DNA from: Lachnospiraceae bacterium
GTDB lineage: Bacteria; Bacillota; Clostridia; Lachnospirales; Lachnospiraceae
Assembly: GCA_024403355.1 (NCBI GenBank)
Contig: JAKSRW010000006.1
Span: forward strand, 1 to 64,000
Length of the DNA stretch: 64,000 nt
Reading direction: 5' to 3'
The notes beneath the pieces were generated by a model, which saw only the letters and a program-made list of their open reading frames with translations, made no database searches and had not been told where the DNA came from. Below are positions 7,888-17,483 of the stretch, one piece after another. The number at the start of each line of letters is the position of its first letter. Position 1 is the stretch's first letter. Made by a program: the position numbers and the translations under genes.

Positions 7888-8907
7888 ATGACTATTATTG
7901 TTACAGGCGGAGCCGGATTTATCGGAAGCAACTTCATTTTCCATATGCTTGGAAAGTATCCTGACTACAGAATCGTATGTCTGGACTGTCTGACATATGC
8001 AGGAAATCTGTCTACTCTTGCAGGGGTGATGGATAATCCTAATTTCAGATTTGTAAAGGAAAGCATCACGGACAGAGATGCGGTTTATAAGCTTTTTGAA
8101 GAGGAAAAGCCGGATATTGTGGTAAATTTTGCGGCAGAAAGCCATGTTGACCGTTCTATCGAGAATCCAGAGGTCTTCCTTGACACTAATATTAAGGGAA
8201 CTGCGGTGCTTATGGATGCCTGCAGAAAGTACGGAATCAAGCGCTATCATCAGGTGTCGACCGACGAGGTATACGGAGATTTGCCTTTAGACAGGCCCGA
8301 CCTTTTCTTTACGGAGGAGACTCCTATTCACACCAGCAGCCCCTACAGTTCATCAAAGGCCGGCGCGGATTTACTTGTGCTTGCTTACCACAGAACCTAC
8401 GGACTTCCCGTGACCGTGAGCCGCTGTTCAAATAACTACGGCCCCTATCATTTCCCTGAGAAGCTCATTCCTCTCATGATTGCGAATGCGCTCAATGACA
8501 AGCCACTTCCCGTGTACGGCGAGGGTCTCAATGTCCGTGACTGGCTCTATGTTGAGGACCATTGCAAGGCCATTGACCTTATTATTCACAAGGGCAGAGT
8601 CGGCGAGGTTTATAACATCGGCGGTCACAATGAGATGAAAAATATTGATATCGTGAAGATTATCTGCAGGGAGCTCGGAAAGCCCGAGAGCCTTATCACT
8701 TATGTTACAGACCGTAAGGGCCATGACATGCGCTACGCCATCGACCCCACAAAGATTCACAACGAGCTCGGCTGGCTTCCCGAGACCAAATTCGCCGACG
8801 GAATCAAGAAAACCATTAAATGGTATCTTGAAAACCGCGAATGGTGGGAGACCATTATATCCGGTGAATACAGAAACTACTACGAAAAAATGTATGGAAA
8901 CAGATGA
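7888..8907 (+). CDS. rfbB: dTDP-glucose 4,6-dehydratase
   Basis: The 339-residue short-chain dehydrogenase family enzyme converts dTDP-glucose to dTDP-4-keto-6-deoxyglucose, the first committed step to dTDP-rhamnose and related sugars. The NAD site GGAGFIGS lies at residues 6-13. The signature STDEVYGD and the catalytic Tyr153-X3-Lys157 in YSSSKAGAD are intact, as is the family segment SRCSNNYGPYHFPEKL. The length is normal. GAAAGG with a 13-nt spacer precedes the ATG. The other rhamnose genes (rfbA, rfbC, rfbD) are not in the window. A secreted transglutaminase-like protein follows. Confidence 0.95.
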   Translation: MTIIVTGGAGFIGSNFIFHMLGKYPDYRIVCLDCLTYAGNLSTLAGVMDNPNFRFVKESITDRDAVYKLFEEEKPDIVVNFAAESHVDRSIENPEVFLDTNIKGTAVLMDACRKYGIKRYHQVSTDEVYGDLPLDRPDLFFTEETPIHTSSPYSSSKAGADLLVLAYHRTYGLPVTVSRCSNNYGPYHFPEKLIPLMIANALNDKPLPVYGEGLNVRDWLYVEDHCKAIDLIIHKGRVGEVYNIGGHNEMKNIDIVKIICRELGKPESLITYVTDRKGHDMRYAIDPTKIHNELGWLPETKFADGIKKTIKWYLENREWWETIISGEYRNYYEKMYGNR

Positions 8908-8971
8908 TTGACTGCCGCTTATGAGGTGGGGAAGCGGCAAGTTGCATGCGAAAAAAGAAAGAGAAAATGTT

Positions 8972-10294
8972 ATGAAGAAAATTGTGAAAAAACTTTTGCC
9001 GCTGTTATTAGCGGCAGCTATGCTGCTTAGCCCGCTGACGGACTTAAGGTTATTTGGAGGCGCTGAGGTTCAGGTACAGGCGGCTAGCCTGTCCGCATCT
9101 ACCGTGAAGGGGCTGGTTAGTATTCTGCGCGAGCAGACCATGAAGCGCGAGACTAAATTTTCAGTAAAGTTTACGGGAACAGATAAGGCTGTCGATTATG
9201 TTTTGGGGGATGATCTCAGTATCATTTACTATGATCTGGCTAATTTGGATGATGCCAAAAGCTCGGACGATGCGGATTATCTTGTCGGAAATATCGACCC
9301 GGAGGCTATTGATATTGAGTATAGCAATGGCTGTTTCAAGTTTAAGTTCGGTTATTTTGAGACCGTAAAGCAGACTGAGTATGTAAACAGACAGGTGGAG
9401 AAGATTCTTTCAAAGCTTGGCGTTGACCATATGACCAACTATGAAAAGGTCAAGGCGATTCATGATTATGTATGTAAAATCACCAGCTACAAAGATGATG
9501 CGGATAATTGTTCCTCGGCTTACAGCATACTTTCAACAGGAGACGGACTTTGCAACAGCTATTCACTTTTGCTTTACAAACTGCTGGTGGAGGCGGGAGT
9601 TCCCTGCAAGTGGCTTGGAGGAACGGCCGGGACCAAGAGAGATGCAGCAGGACATGCCTGGAATATCGTGGAGCTGGGTAATAAATGGTACTACGTGGAT
9701 TCAACCTGGGATGACCTGGATGATGAGAAAAGCTGGAATTACGATTATTTCCTGAAGGGCAGCAGTGATTTCGACAAGGTGGACCCATCGGAGCCCCATA
9801 AGCTTGATGACTGCTATTATAACACGAACTTTCTCAAGGAATATCCTCTGGCAAAAAAGGCATTTAAAAAGGGCTCGGATGACAGCAATGAAGCTGTAAA
9901 GGATACAGATAATAAAAATGACGGCTCCGACAAGTCTGATAAGGACAAAAATGACAAGAGCGATAAGAATGACAATAAGAAAGACATTAAGATTTCAGAC
10001 GTTGTTGTATATAAAATTCCCGAAAAGGGCAGTATGACCATTAAACAGGGGAAATACGACGATATTCTCTTTTTACTTGAAAATGAATCAGAAATCCGTT
10101 CCATCAAAGCCGCTGTAAAGTCAGGCAAATCCTATGTGAAAACCACAGACTACGGAATTATGAAAGAGGACGGAATCAGTTTTTATGACCTTGAAGTCAA
10201 AGGCAGGAAAGCAGGCAGCGCTGTGATTAAGATTACAGTTAAACTTAAAAACGGCGAAAGTAAGAGTTACACCTTCAAAGTGAAGGTAAAATGA
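8972..10294 (+). CDS. Secreted transglutaminase-like cysteine protease-fold protein
   Basis: The 440-residue protein starts with a signal peptide (MKKIVKKLLPLLLAAAMLLS). It has a central transglutaminase-like domain with the triad Cys194 (GDGLCNSYS), His228 (GHAWNIV) and Asp243 (YVDSTWDD). A highly charged Asp/Lys-rich linker follows (about 305-345), then a C-terminal beta-sandwich that resembles bacterial Ig-like (Big) domains. Such proteins act outside the cell as peptidases or amide-cleaving or cross-linking enzymes on peptides or cell wall. I chose the ATG at 8972 because it starts a proper signal peptide; the in-frame ATG at 8921 would add 17 charged residues. Its stop codon lies inside a repeat shared with 48.9 kb. 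Confidence 0.85.
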   Translation: MKKIVKKLLPLLLAAAMLLSPLTDLRLFGGAEVQVQAASLSASTVKGLVSILREQTMKRETKFSVKFTGTDKAVDYVLGDDLSIIYYDLANLDDAKSSDDADYLVGNIDPEAIDIEYSNGCFKFKFGYFETVKQTEYVNRQVEKILSKLGVDHMTNYEKVKAIHDYVCKITSYKDDADNCSSAYSILSTGDGLCNSYSLLLYKLLVEAGVPCKWLGGTAGTKRDAAGHAWNIVELGNKWYYVDSTWDDLDDEKSWNYDYFLKGSSDFDKVDPSEPHKLDDCYYNTNFLKEYPLAKKAFKKGSDDSNEAVKDTDNKNDGSDKSDKDKNDKSDKNDNKKDIKISDVVVYKIPEKGSMTIKQGKYDDILFLLENESEIRSIKAAVKSGKSYVKTTDYGIMKEDGISFYDLEVKGRKAGSAVIKITVKLKNGESKSYTFKVKVK

Positions 10295-10323
10295 GCCAAT
10301 AACCCCGTCCCCAAGAGACCACC
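10288..10323 (+). repeat. Copy of one arm of the 48.9-kb hairpin
   Basis: About 36 nt beginning AAAATGAGCCAA and including ACCCCGTCCC match 48909-48944 with three differences. It overlaps the stop codon of the transglutaminase gene and is followed by repeated AAGAGACCACC. The complementary arm is absent here, so no hairpin forms. Confidence 0.75.
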
Positions 10324-10361
10324 AAGAGACCACCCGCAATAGGTGCATGTGTCTGAACAAC

Positions 10362-10388
10362 AAAAGGCTGCCATAATGGCAGCCTTTT
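10362..10388. terminator. Bidirectional terminator between the transglutaminase gene and guaB
   Basis: A perfect 11-bp stem AAAAGGCTGCC / GGCAGCCTTTT with a 5-nt loop lies between two convergent genes. Confidence 0.92.
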
Positions 10389-10397
10389 AATATTGAA

Positions 10398-11909
10398 TTA
10401 ACGCTGTGTGGCGCCGGGAGTGGTGTGAAGGATTACATCGTGGTATCCGCCCTCAACGATTGAAGTAGCTGATACAAGAGTAATCTTAGCATCTCTCTGA
10501 AGCTCGGGAATGGTGAGTACACCACAGTTACACATTGTTGACTTAACCTTGTAGAGTGACTTTGCAACATTGTCCTTAAGGGGACCTGCGTATGTTACGT
10601 ATGAGTCAACACCTTCTTCGAAGCTGAGCTTAGCCTTGCCGCCAAGGTCATAACGCTGCCAGTTACGTGCACGATTTGAACCCTCGCCCCAGTACTCCTT
10701 AACGTACTGACCATTAACCATAAGCTTGTTTGTAGGGCTCTCATCGAATCTTGCGAAGTAACGGCCGAGCATGATGAAGTCAGCACCCATAGCAAGAGCA
10801 AGAGTCATATGATAATCATGAACTACGCCGCCGTCAGCACAGATGGGAACGTAGATACCGGTCTCCTTGTAGTACTCGTCACGGGCTGCGGCAACCTCGA
10901 TAACAGCTGTAGCCTGACCACGGCCGATACCCTTCTGCTCACGTGTGATACAGATTGAACCGCCACCGATACCGATCTTAACGAAGTCTGCACCGGCCTT
11001 TGCAAGGAACATGAAGCCCTCGCGGTCAACGACATTACCTGCACCAACCTTTACTGTGTCGCCGTACTTCTCGCGGATAAATGCAAGTGTCTTTTCCTGC
11101 CAGCATGTGAAGCCTTCTGATGAATCGATACAAAGAACATCAGCACCTGCCTCAATAAGGGCGGGAACACGCTTCTCGTAATCGAGAGTGTTGATACCTG
11201 CACCAACCATGTAACGCTTTTGTGCATCAAGAAGCTCGTTGGGATTTGACTTGTGCTCTGAGTAGTCTTTTCTGAATACCATGTAAAGAAGCTTGCCGTC
11301 AGCATCAATGATAGGAAGTGAGTTAAGCTTGTGCTCCCAGATGATATCGTTTGCTTCCTTAAGTGTTGTACCCTCGGGAGCTGTTATAAGCTTCTCTAAG
11401 GGAGTCATGAAATCCTTAACAAGTAAGCTTGTTTCCATACGGCTTACACGGTAGTCACGGCTTGTAACGATACCGAGAAGCTTTCCTGTAGCTGTACCAT
11501 CATCTGTTACAGGCATTGTATTGTGGCCTGTAGCCTCAACTAAATCAAGTACATCCTGTAATGTATTATCTACCTTAAGTGTTGAATCGCTTACAACAAA
11601 GCCTGCCTTGTAGGCCTTAACCTTTGCAACCATAGCTGCTTCATCTTCAATAGACTGTGAGCCGTAAATGAAAGACATACCGCCTTCCTTTGCAAGTGCG
11701 ATAGCCATTGTATCGTTAGATACAGACTGCATTACCGCTGAAACAAGGGGAATGTTAAGAGAAATAGGTGATTCCTCTGAACCCTTTCTGAACTTACAGA
11801 GGGGTGTGCGGAGTGAAACGTTAGCGGGAATACACTTTTCTGATGTGTAACCGGGAACTAACAGATACTCACTGAATGTGTGTGAAGGTTCTTCAAAATA
11901 ATGTGCCAT
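10398..11909 (-). CDS. guaB: IMP dehydrogenase
   Basis: The 503-residue cytoplasmic enzyme oxidises IMP to XMP with NAD+, the committed step to GMP. The catalytic Cys320 lies in [11 protein letters not shown]. The barrel segment [31 protein letters not shown] is split by the quoted ends ICADGGVV and IMLGRYFA. Two CBS domains occupy about residues 95-215, inserted in the barrel as usual. Substrate residues GGGS and the flap region are present. AAGGAGG precedes the ATG. It lies 260 nt downstream of purL in the same direction, with structured sequence between them, so it may be read through from the pur operon or have its own control. Confidence 0.93.
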   Translation of the reverse strand: MAHYFEEPSHTFSEYLLVPGYTSEKCIPANVSLRTPLCKFRKGSEESPISLNIPLVSAVMQSVSNDTMAIALAKEGGMSFIYGSQSIEDEAAMVAKVKAYKAGFVVSDSTLKVDNTLQDVLDLVEATGHNTMPVTDDGTATGKLLGIVTSRDYRVSRMETSLLVKDFMTPLEKLITAPEGTTLKEANDIIWEHKLNSLPIIDADGKLLYMVFRKDYSEHKSNPNELLDAQKRYMVGAGINTLDYEKRVPALIEAGADVLCIDSSEGFTCWQEKTLAFIREKYGDTVKVGAGNVVDREGFMFLAKAGADFVKIGIGGGSICITREQKGIGRGQATAVIEVAAARDEYYKETGIYVPICADGGVVHDYHMTLALAMGADFIMLGRYFARFDESPTNKLMVNGQYVKEYWGEGSNRARNWQRYDLGGKAKLSFEEGVDSYVTYAGPLKDNVAKSLYKVKSTMCNCGVLTIPELQRDAKITLVSATSIVEGGYHDVILHTTPGATQR

Positions 11910-11956
11910 GGTATCCTCCTTATATATAAATGTTTTTTTATCAAATTAATATTTTT

Positions 11957-12153
11957 AATTCGCAATCCGGACTATCGTTTTAGCTGATATTTCCGTTGCC
12001 CGGTAAGTGTAGGTATAAGCTACGCATCGCTACGTTCTGCGAACTCTCGCGATGCTACGAAAATTCGCAATTCGGACTATCGTCCTACTTGCTCATTTCC
12101 GTTGCCCTTCCAAGTGAAGTACAAAGTTAGTGAGCAAGCTCACACTTTGTACT
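11957..12153 (-). promoter_or_regulatory. Structured intergenic/leader region upstream of guaB
   Basis: On the minus strand this stretch holds two direct copies (12107-12062 and 12001-11957) of a 45-46-nt motif. Each begins GGGCAACGGAAAT and ends ACGATAGTCCGRATTGCGAATT when the central bases are omitted. In each, GCAACGG can pair with CCG-RA-TTGC. Between the copies sits the covarying hairpin at 12024-12055. Just after the purL stop is a near-perfect hairpin AGTACAAAGT/ACTTTGTACT with inner GTGAGC/GCTCAC (12118-12153). No consensus purine riboswitch is visible. A regulatory leader or a cluster of small repeats are both possible. Confidence 0.55.
12024..12055 (-). repeat. Covarying hairpin motif, copy 2
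   Basis: On the minus strand: outer stem GCATCGC/GCGATGC, internal loop GAGA opposite GTA, inner stem GTTC/GAAC, triloop GCA. Stem bases differ from the other copies in a compensated way. It lies 114 nt before the guaB start. Confidence 0.7.
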
Positions 12154-12169
12154 TACCCTTGTAAGGAGC

Positions 12170-15100
12170 TTATACGCTAAAGAATTTGACTGCGGATTTG
12201 AACATATTGATGTCGTAGTTACCCTCAACGTTTCTGTAGAGACCACCGTCGATACGCTCTGAGTGGCCCATCTTACCGAAGATTCTGCCGTCGGGTGAGG
12301 TGATACCCTCGATAGCGAAGGCTGAATTGTTGGGGTTGAAGTAAATATCTGAAGTAGGAGCACCTGCAAGATCTACATACTGTGTAGCAATCTGGCCGTT
12401 GGCTGCAAGCTTCATAATCTGTGCTTCATCACAGAAGAAACGTCCCTCGCCGTGTGAAATCGGAACAGTGTATACGTCGCCGATATTGGTTCCTGCAAGC
12501 CAGGGTGACTTGTTTGAACAAACACGGGTACGAACGAGTCTTGACTGGTGACGTCCGATTGTATTAAAGGTAAGTGTAGCACTTGTTGAGTCTGTCTCGA
12601 TAATGTGTCCGTAAGGAAGGAGTCCTGACTTTAAGAGGGCCTGGAAACCGTTACAGATACCGCACATAAGACCGTCATTCTTGTAAAGCAGGCTCTCAAC
12701 TGCCTCTGTAACCTTGGGATTACGAAGGAAGGCAATGATGAACTTAGCTGAACCGTCGGGCTCGTCACCGCCTGAGAAGCCGCCGGGAAGGAAAATCATC
12801 TGTGCATCCTGTGCTGCCTTTGCAAAATAGTTAACAGAATCTGTGATTGCATCTGCTGAAAGGTTTTTGATAACGATAACCTCGGGCTCTGCACCTGCAT
12901 CGCGAACAGCCTTTGCAGAATCAAGCTCACAGTTTGTTCCGGGGAATGCGGGAATGAGAACCTTAGGCTTTCTTCCTGTGATTGCGGGACCGTTGTAGCT
13001 GATTCTTCCGGCCTTGTTATCGTAATCGAAGGTCTGGTAACTGGTGTCCTTAGTTGCTGTCTTTGTAGCAAATACGGGCTCAAGCTTTGCTCTGTAGGTA
13101 TCAAGAAGAGCTGAAAGAGCAATTTTGTCTGTTGCGGTAGCGATGCTTTCCTCTGCGGTAGTCTTACCAAGTAAGCTGCATGCGCCGTCAGCCTTGAGAG
13201 CAGCAACTGCTGCATCTGCTTCCTTAGCAGCATCGATTTCAATGATGAATGAGCCGTAGCTGTAAGCGAAGATGTCAGCATCCTTTACATCAGCGGCGAA
13301 GCTGAATCCGATACCGTTACCGAAGGCCATCTTCATAACAGCCTCTGCGATACCACCGATTGTAGGTGTGTACATAGCCTTAACAGCGCCTGCGTTGTTT
13401 GCATTTTTGATAAGCTCGAAAAGCTTCTTCATTGAGTCGGGAGTAGGAATTCCCTTTGCATCTGTCTCAGGCTTTAAGAGGTATACATTATTGTTTGCGG
13501 CCTTGAATTCGGGAGAAACAATCTTTGTGATGTCTGCTGTGGTAACAGCAAAGCTTACGAGTGTGGGAGGAACATCCAGCTTCTCAAAGCTTCCTGACAT
13601 TGAATCCTTACCACCGATAGCAGCTGCCTCGTAGTCGAGCTGGGCACGAAGAGCACCGAGTAATGCAGATAAGGGCTTGCCCCAACGCTTTGATTCCTTC
13701 TGAGGCTTCTCGAAGAACTCCTGGAAGGTAAGGTAGATGTCGTTGTACTCCGCACCTGTAGCGATGAGCTTTGCAATTGACTCAACTACTGCAAGGTATG
13801 AACCATGGTAGGGTGACTTCTCAGTAATGAAGGGATTGTAGCCCCATGACATTAATGAGCATGTATTTGTGTGCTTCTTCTCAACAGAAATCTTCTGAAC
13901 CATAGCCTGGATAGGGGTAATCTGGTTCTTGCCGCCGAAGGGCATTAATACTGTTCCGGCGCCGATTGTTGAGTCGAAACGCTCTGAAAGACCCTGCTTT
14001 GAGCAGACATTTAAGTCGCCTGCAAGGGCTGTGTATTTCTCTGTAAATGATAATCCTGAAGGATCTGTCTCAAGTGCCTTAACCGCAGCCTGAATATCGT
14101 CAGCCTTTGCGGGGTTCTTGAGGCTTTCCTTTCTGTAAAGAGGATATGTATTTGCAAAATCAGCTGTTGACGCTGTTTCAATATCAATGTGCTTCTCTGC
14201 ACCGTTTGAATTAAGGAAATCTCTTGAGATATCAACGATTGTAACATCGTTCCAATGCATACGGAGTCTCTTTTCCTCGGTAACGGTTGCAACAAGTGTA
14301 GCCTCAAGGTTCTCTGATGCACAGAGTGCCATGAACTGATCCTTGTCCTCGGGAGCTACAACTACTGCCATACGCTCCTGTGACTCTGAGATAGCAAGCT
14401 CTGTTCCGTCAAGACCGTCGTACTTCTTGGGAACTGCATTAAGATTGATATCAAGACCGTCAGCAAGCTCACCGATGGCAACGGATACACCGCCGGCACC
14501 GAAGTCGTTACAACGCTTGATAAGTCTTGAAGCGGTTTCGTTTCTGAAAAGTCTCTGAAGCTTTCTTTCCTCGGGAGCATTACCCTTCTGAACCTCTGCA
14601 CCGCAGGTGGTAAGTGACTCAAGAGTATGCTTCTTTGATGAACCTGTAGCACCGCCGCAGCCATCACGACCGGTACGGCCGCCGAGAAGGATTACAACAT
14701 CACCGGGATCGGGACACTCACGGCGTACGCATCTCTCGGGAGCAGCAGCGATAACTGCACCGATTTCCATACGCTTTGCCTGATAGCCGTCATGGTAGAG
14801 CTCGTCAACAATACCTGTTGCAAGACCGATCTGGTTACCGTATGAGCTGTAGCCTGCAGCGGCTGTGGCTGTAAGCTTTCTCTGGGGAAGCTTTCCGGGA
14901 AGTGTCTCACTGATGGGACGTAAGGGGTTTGAAGCACCTGTTACACGCATAGCGCCGTATACGTATGAACGGCCCGAAAGGGGATCTCTGATAGCACCGC
15001 CGATACAGGTTGCGGCACCACCGAAGGGCTCAATCTCAGTGGGATGATTGTGTGTCTCGTTCTTGAAAAGAAGAAGCCACTTCTCAGTCTCACCGTCTAC

Positions 15101-16024
15101 GTCAACATCGATTTTAACGGTACATGCATTGATTTCTTCAGACTCGTCAAGCTTTGCAAGCTTGCCCTTTGCCTTTAAGTATCTTGCACCGATTGTAGCG
15201 ATATCCATAAGGTTGATAGGCTTTGTACGACCTAATTCCTTACGGAGATTTACGTAATTATTATATGCGTCCTCAAGCTCCTTGTCCTCGAAACGAACGC
15301 TGTCGATGGTGGTAAGGAAGGTTGTATGACGGCAATGATCTGACCAGTAGGTATCGATCATTCTGATTTCTGTGATAGTAGGATTTCTCTTCTCAGACTT
15401 GAAATAATCCTGACAGAAGGCGATATCGTCCGCGTCCATTGCAAGTCCGAGTGACTTAACCATATTTTCAAGTCCGGCTCTGTCTAAATCGATGAAGCCG
15501 TCAAGAGTAGCAACTGTTGTGGGACAGTCGTAATTAACCTTTAAGGTATCGAAGCTGTCAAGTGTTGCCTCACGAGCCTCAACAGGGTTGATTACATGGT
15601 GCTTGATTGCCTCGAAATCGGCATCTGAGATGCTGCCGCTGATCATATAAATTCTTGCGGTCTTGACTGTGGGGCGCTCAAGCTGTGAGATAATCTGAAT
15701 ACACTGAGCGGCTGAATCGGCACGCTGGTCGAACTGGCCGGGGAGGTACTCTACTGCGAATACTCTGTCGGCTGTCTTTACGATAGCGTTCTCATTTGCA
15801 GCGAACTCGTCTTCTGTATAGATGTCATCAAGCTGGGGCTCTGCAAATACTGTCTTGCAGCTCTGGTCGAAAAGCTCTTTTGAGAGACCTTCCGCATCAT
15901 AACGGTTGAAAAGTCTTACATTAGTTACGCCGTTAATCTGTAACAGTGACGCGATATCAGACTTTAATGCCTGAGCTTCGAGATCGAGTCCTGTTTTCTT
16001 TTCTACATAAACTCTGTAAACCAT
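12170..16024 (-). CDS. purL: Phosphoribosylformylglycinamidine synthase, single-chain (PurL with glutaminase)
   Basis: The 1284-residue enzyme makes FGAM from FGAR, glutamine and ATP. It is the long form: N-terminal linker domain, two AIR-synthetase-like halves (FKNETHNHPTEIEPFGG near 325-345 binds ATP/FGAR), and a C-terminal class-I glutaminase from about residue 1035. The nucleophile is Cys1124 in MCGICNGFQ, and the catalytic His is in PISHGEGRF. Many Firmicutes instead use separate PurS, PurQ and PurL, so the fused form is a useful marker. GGAGACA precedes the ATG. purD lies 38 nt upstream in the same operon. Confidence 0.95.
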   Translation of the reverse strand: MVYRVYVEKKTGLDLEAQALKSDIASLLQINGVTNVRLFNRYDAEGLSKELFDQSCKTVFAEPQLDDIYTEDEFAANENAIVKTADRVFAVEYLPGQFDQRADSAAQCIQIISQLERPTVKTARIYMISGSISDADFEAIKHHVINPVEAREATLDSFDTLKVNYDCPTTVATLDGFIDLDRAGLENMVKSLGLAMDADDIAFCQDYFKSEKRNPTITEIRMIDTYWSDHCRHTTFLTTIDSVRFEDKELEDAYNNYVNLRKELGRTKPINLMDIATIGARYLKAKGKLAKLDESEEINACTVKIDVDVDGETEKWLLLFKNETHNHPTEIEPFGGAATCIGGAIRDPLSGRSYVYGAMRVTGASNPLRPISETLPGKLPQRKLTATAAAGYSSYGNQIGLATGIVDELYHDGYQAKRMEIGAVIAAAPERCVRRECPDPGDVVILLGGRTGRDGCGGATGSSKKHTLESLTTCGAEVQKGNAPEERKLQRLFRNETASRLIKRCNDFGAGGVSVAIGELADGLDINLNAVPKKYDGLDGTELAISESQERMAVVVAPEDKDQFMALCASENLEATLVATVTEEKRLRMHWNDVTIVDISRDFLNSNGAEKHIDIETASTADFANTYPLYRKESLKNPAKADDIQAAVKALETDPSGLSFTEKYTALAGDLNVCSKQGLSERFDSTIGAGTVLMPFGGKNQITPIQAMVQKISVEKKHTNTCSLMSWGYNPFITEKSPYHGSYLAVVESIAKLIATGAEYNDIYLTFQEFFEKPQKESKRWGKPLSALLGALRAQLDYEAAAIGGKDSMSGSFEKLDVPPTLVSFAVTTADITKIVSPEFKAANNNVYLLKPETDAKGIPTPDSMKKLFELIKNANNAGAVKAMYTPTIGGIAEAVMKMAFGNGIGFSFAADVKDADIFAYSYGSFIIEIDAAKEADAAVAALKADGACSLLGKTTAEESIATATDKIALSALLDTYRAKLEPVFATKTATKDTSYQTFDYDNKAGRISYNGPAITGRKPKVLIPAFPGTNCELDSAKAVRDAGAEPEVIVIKNLSADAITDSVNYFAKAAQDAQMIFLPGGFSGGDEPDGSAKFIIAFLRNPKVTEAVESLLYKNDGLMCGICNGFQALLKSGLLPYGHIIETDSTSATLTFNTIGRHQSRLVRTRVCSNKSPWLAGTNIGDVYTVPISHGEGRFFCDEAQIMKLAANGQIATQYVDLAGAPTSDIYFNPNNSAFAIEGITSPDGRIFGKMGHSERIDGGLYRNVEGNYDINMFKSAVKFFSV

Positions 16025-16062
16025 GATATATATGTCTCCTTGTATTTTTGACTGTCCGAACT

Positions 16063-17370
16063 TTATAAAGCTTTAAGTGCTCTTGCACCGATATCATTTC
16101 TGTAGAAGCCACCGTCGAATTTTACCTGCTTTGTTAATGCGTAAGAAGCATTGATTGCTTCCTGCAGGCTGTCTGCGGTAGTTGTAATGCCGAGTACACG
16201 GCCGCCGTTACTTAAGAGTGAACCGTCCTCTGCAAGCTTTGCACCTGCCACATAGATGTCTGCGGTTGCCGCATTGCCCTCATAGCTCTTGAGGAAGCAG
16301 TCTGTGCAGGGAAGCTCCATGGGAAGAAGCTTTTCATACTTTTCGGGATAACCCTTTGTTGCGTAGATTACGCAGCAGGCTGACTTATCTGAGAATTTAA
16401 CCTCAGTGTCTGCCAGAGTTCCGTCTGCGCAGGCCTTCATGATAGTGAAAAGGTCTGACTCGAGAAGAGGAAGAACAACCTGTGTCTCGGGATCACCGAA
16501 ACGGCAGTTATATTCGATAACCTTCGGTCCCTTGGGAGTAATCATGAGTCCGAAGTAGAGGCAGCCCTTGAAGGTTCTGCCTTCTTTATTCATTGCGTTG
16601 ATTGTGGGAAGGAAAATCTTCTCCATACATTCAGCGGCAACGGCGTCTGTATAATAGGGGTTGGGAGCGATGGTTCCCATACCGCCTGTGTTGAGGCCTT
16701 CGTCATTGTCATGGGCACGCTTGTGATCCATTGATGAAATCATGGGAACCACAACCTTGCCGTCTGTGAAGGAGAGAACCGAAACCTCGGGACCGGTGAG
16801 GAATTCCTCGATTACGACCTTGAGACCGCTCTTTCCGAACTTGCCGCCATCCATCATTTCGATGACTGCAGCATTCGCCTCTTCAAGTGTCTGGGCAATA
16901 ATAACGCCCTTTCCCAGAGCAAGACCGTCGGCCTTGATTACTATAGGCATATCGCAGGTTTTAAGATATTCGAGAGCCTTTACGGACTCGGTAAATACCT
17001 CATAAGCGGCTGTGGGAATGTTATATTTCTTCATCAGGTCCTTTGAAAAGCTCTTGCTGCCCTCAATGATGGCTGCATTGGCCCTGGGACCGAAGCAGGG
17101 GATACCTACTTCATTTAATGCATCAACTGTACCTGCAACAAGCGGATCGTCGGGAGCAACGATTACGAAATCAATGCTCTTTTCCTTGCAGAAGTCAACG
17201 ATTGCAGCGGTGTCCATAACGCCGATTGAAACGCATTCCGCGTCAGCTGCGATTCCGCCGTTTCCGGGGAGACAGTAGATCTTTGATACTAAGGGACTCT
17301 TCTTAATTGCCTTGATGATGGCGTGCTCTCTGCCGCCTGAACCGATAACGGCTACTGTATTATTGCTCAT
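16063..17370 (-). CDS. purD: Phosphoribosylamine-glycine ligase
   Basis: The 435-residue ATP-grasp enzyme joins phosphoribosylamine and glycine (second step of IMP synthesis). It starts AVIGSGGREHAI and has the ATP-grasp strands VIKADGLALGKGV and EYNCRFGDPETQ, with normal length. I chose ATG 17370 (MSNNTVAV), which has AAAGGAC upstream; a start at 17460 would add 30 residues from the intergenic repeat. It is in the pur operon between purB (113 nt away) and purL. Confidence 0.95.
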   Translation of the reverse strand: MSNNTVAVIGSGGREHAIIKAIKKSPLVSKIYCLPGNGGIAADAECVSIGVMDTAAIVDFCKEKSIDFVIVAPDDPLVAGTVDALNEVGIPCFGPRANAAIIEGSKSFSKDLMKKYNIPTAAYEVFTESVKALEYLKTCDMPIVIKADGLALGKGVIIAQTLEEANAAVIEMMDGGKFGKSGLKVVIEEFLTGPEVSVLSFTDGKVVVPMISSMDHKRAHDNDEGLNTGGMGTIAPNPYYTDAVAAECMEKIFLPTINAMNKEGRTFKGCLYFGLMITPKGPKVIEYNCRFGDPETQVVLPLLESDLFTIMKACADGTLADTEVKFSDKSACCVIYATKGYPEKYEKLLPMELPCTDCFLKSYEGNAATADIYVAGAKLAEDGSLLSNGGRVLGITTTADSLQEAINASYALTKQVKFDGGFYRNDIGARALKAL

Positions 17371-17418
17371 AGTATTTGTCCTTTCCGGGATACTTGATTT
17401 GGGTTGTAAAAATAACGA

Positions 17419-17480
17419 CGAATTTCTTCGTGCTTTGCACTCTCGAAATTCTAAACACATTCATAATCCGCTAATTTTTC
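17419..17480 (-). repeat. Covarying hairpin motif, copy 3, with extended homology
   Basis: On the minus strand: outer stem GAATTTC/GAAATTC (17451-17420), internal loop GAGA opposite GAA, inner stem GTGC/GCAC, triloop AAA. The upstream 29 nt (GAAAAATTAGCGG, then ATTATGAATGTG) match the flank of the 4147 copy closely. All three differences within the stems between these two copies are compensated. It lies between purB and purD, 49 nt before the purD start. Confidence 0.72.
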
Positions 17481-17483
17481 TAC

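Noticed and set aside
13272..13634. Several plus-strand frames within purL
   Set aside because: Shadows of a long conserved minus-strand gene; composition mirrors its codons.
4147..17451. The four covarying hairpins as a purine-specific riboswitch
   Set aside because: Two copies are beside purine genes, but the others precede a sugar isomerase promoter and a xylanase, and each motif is too small for a typical aptamer.
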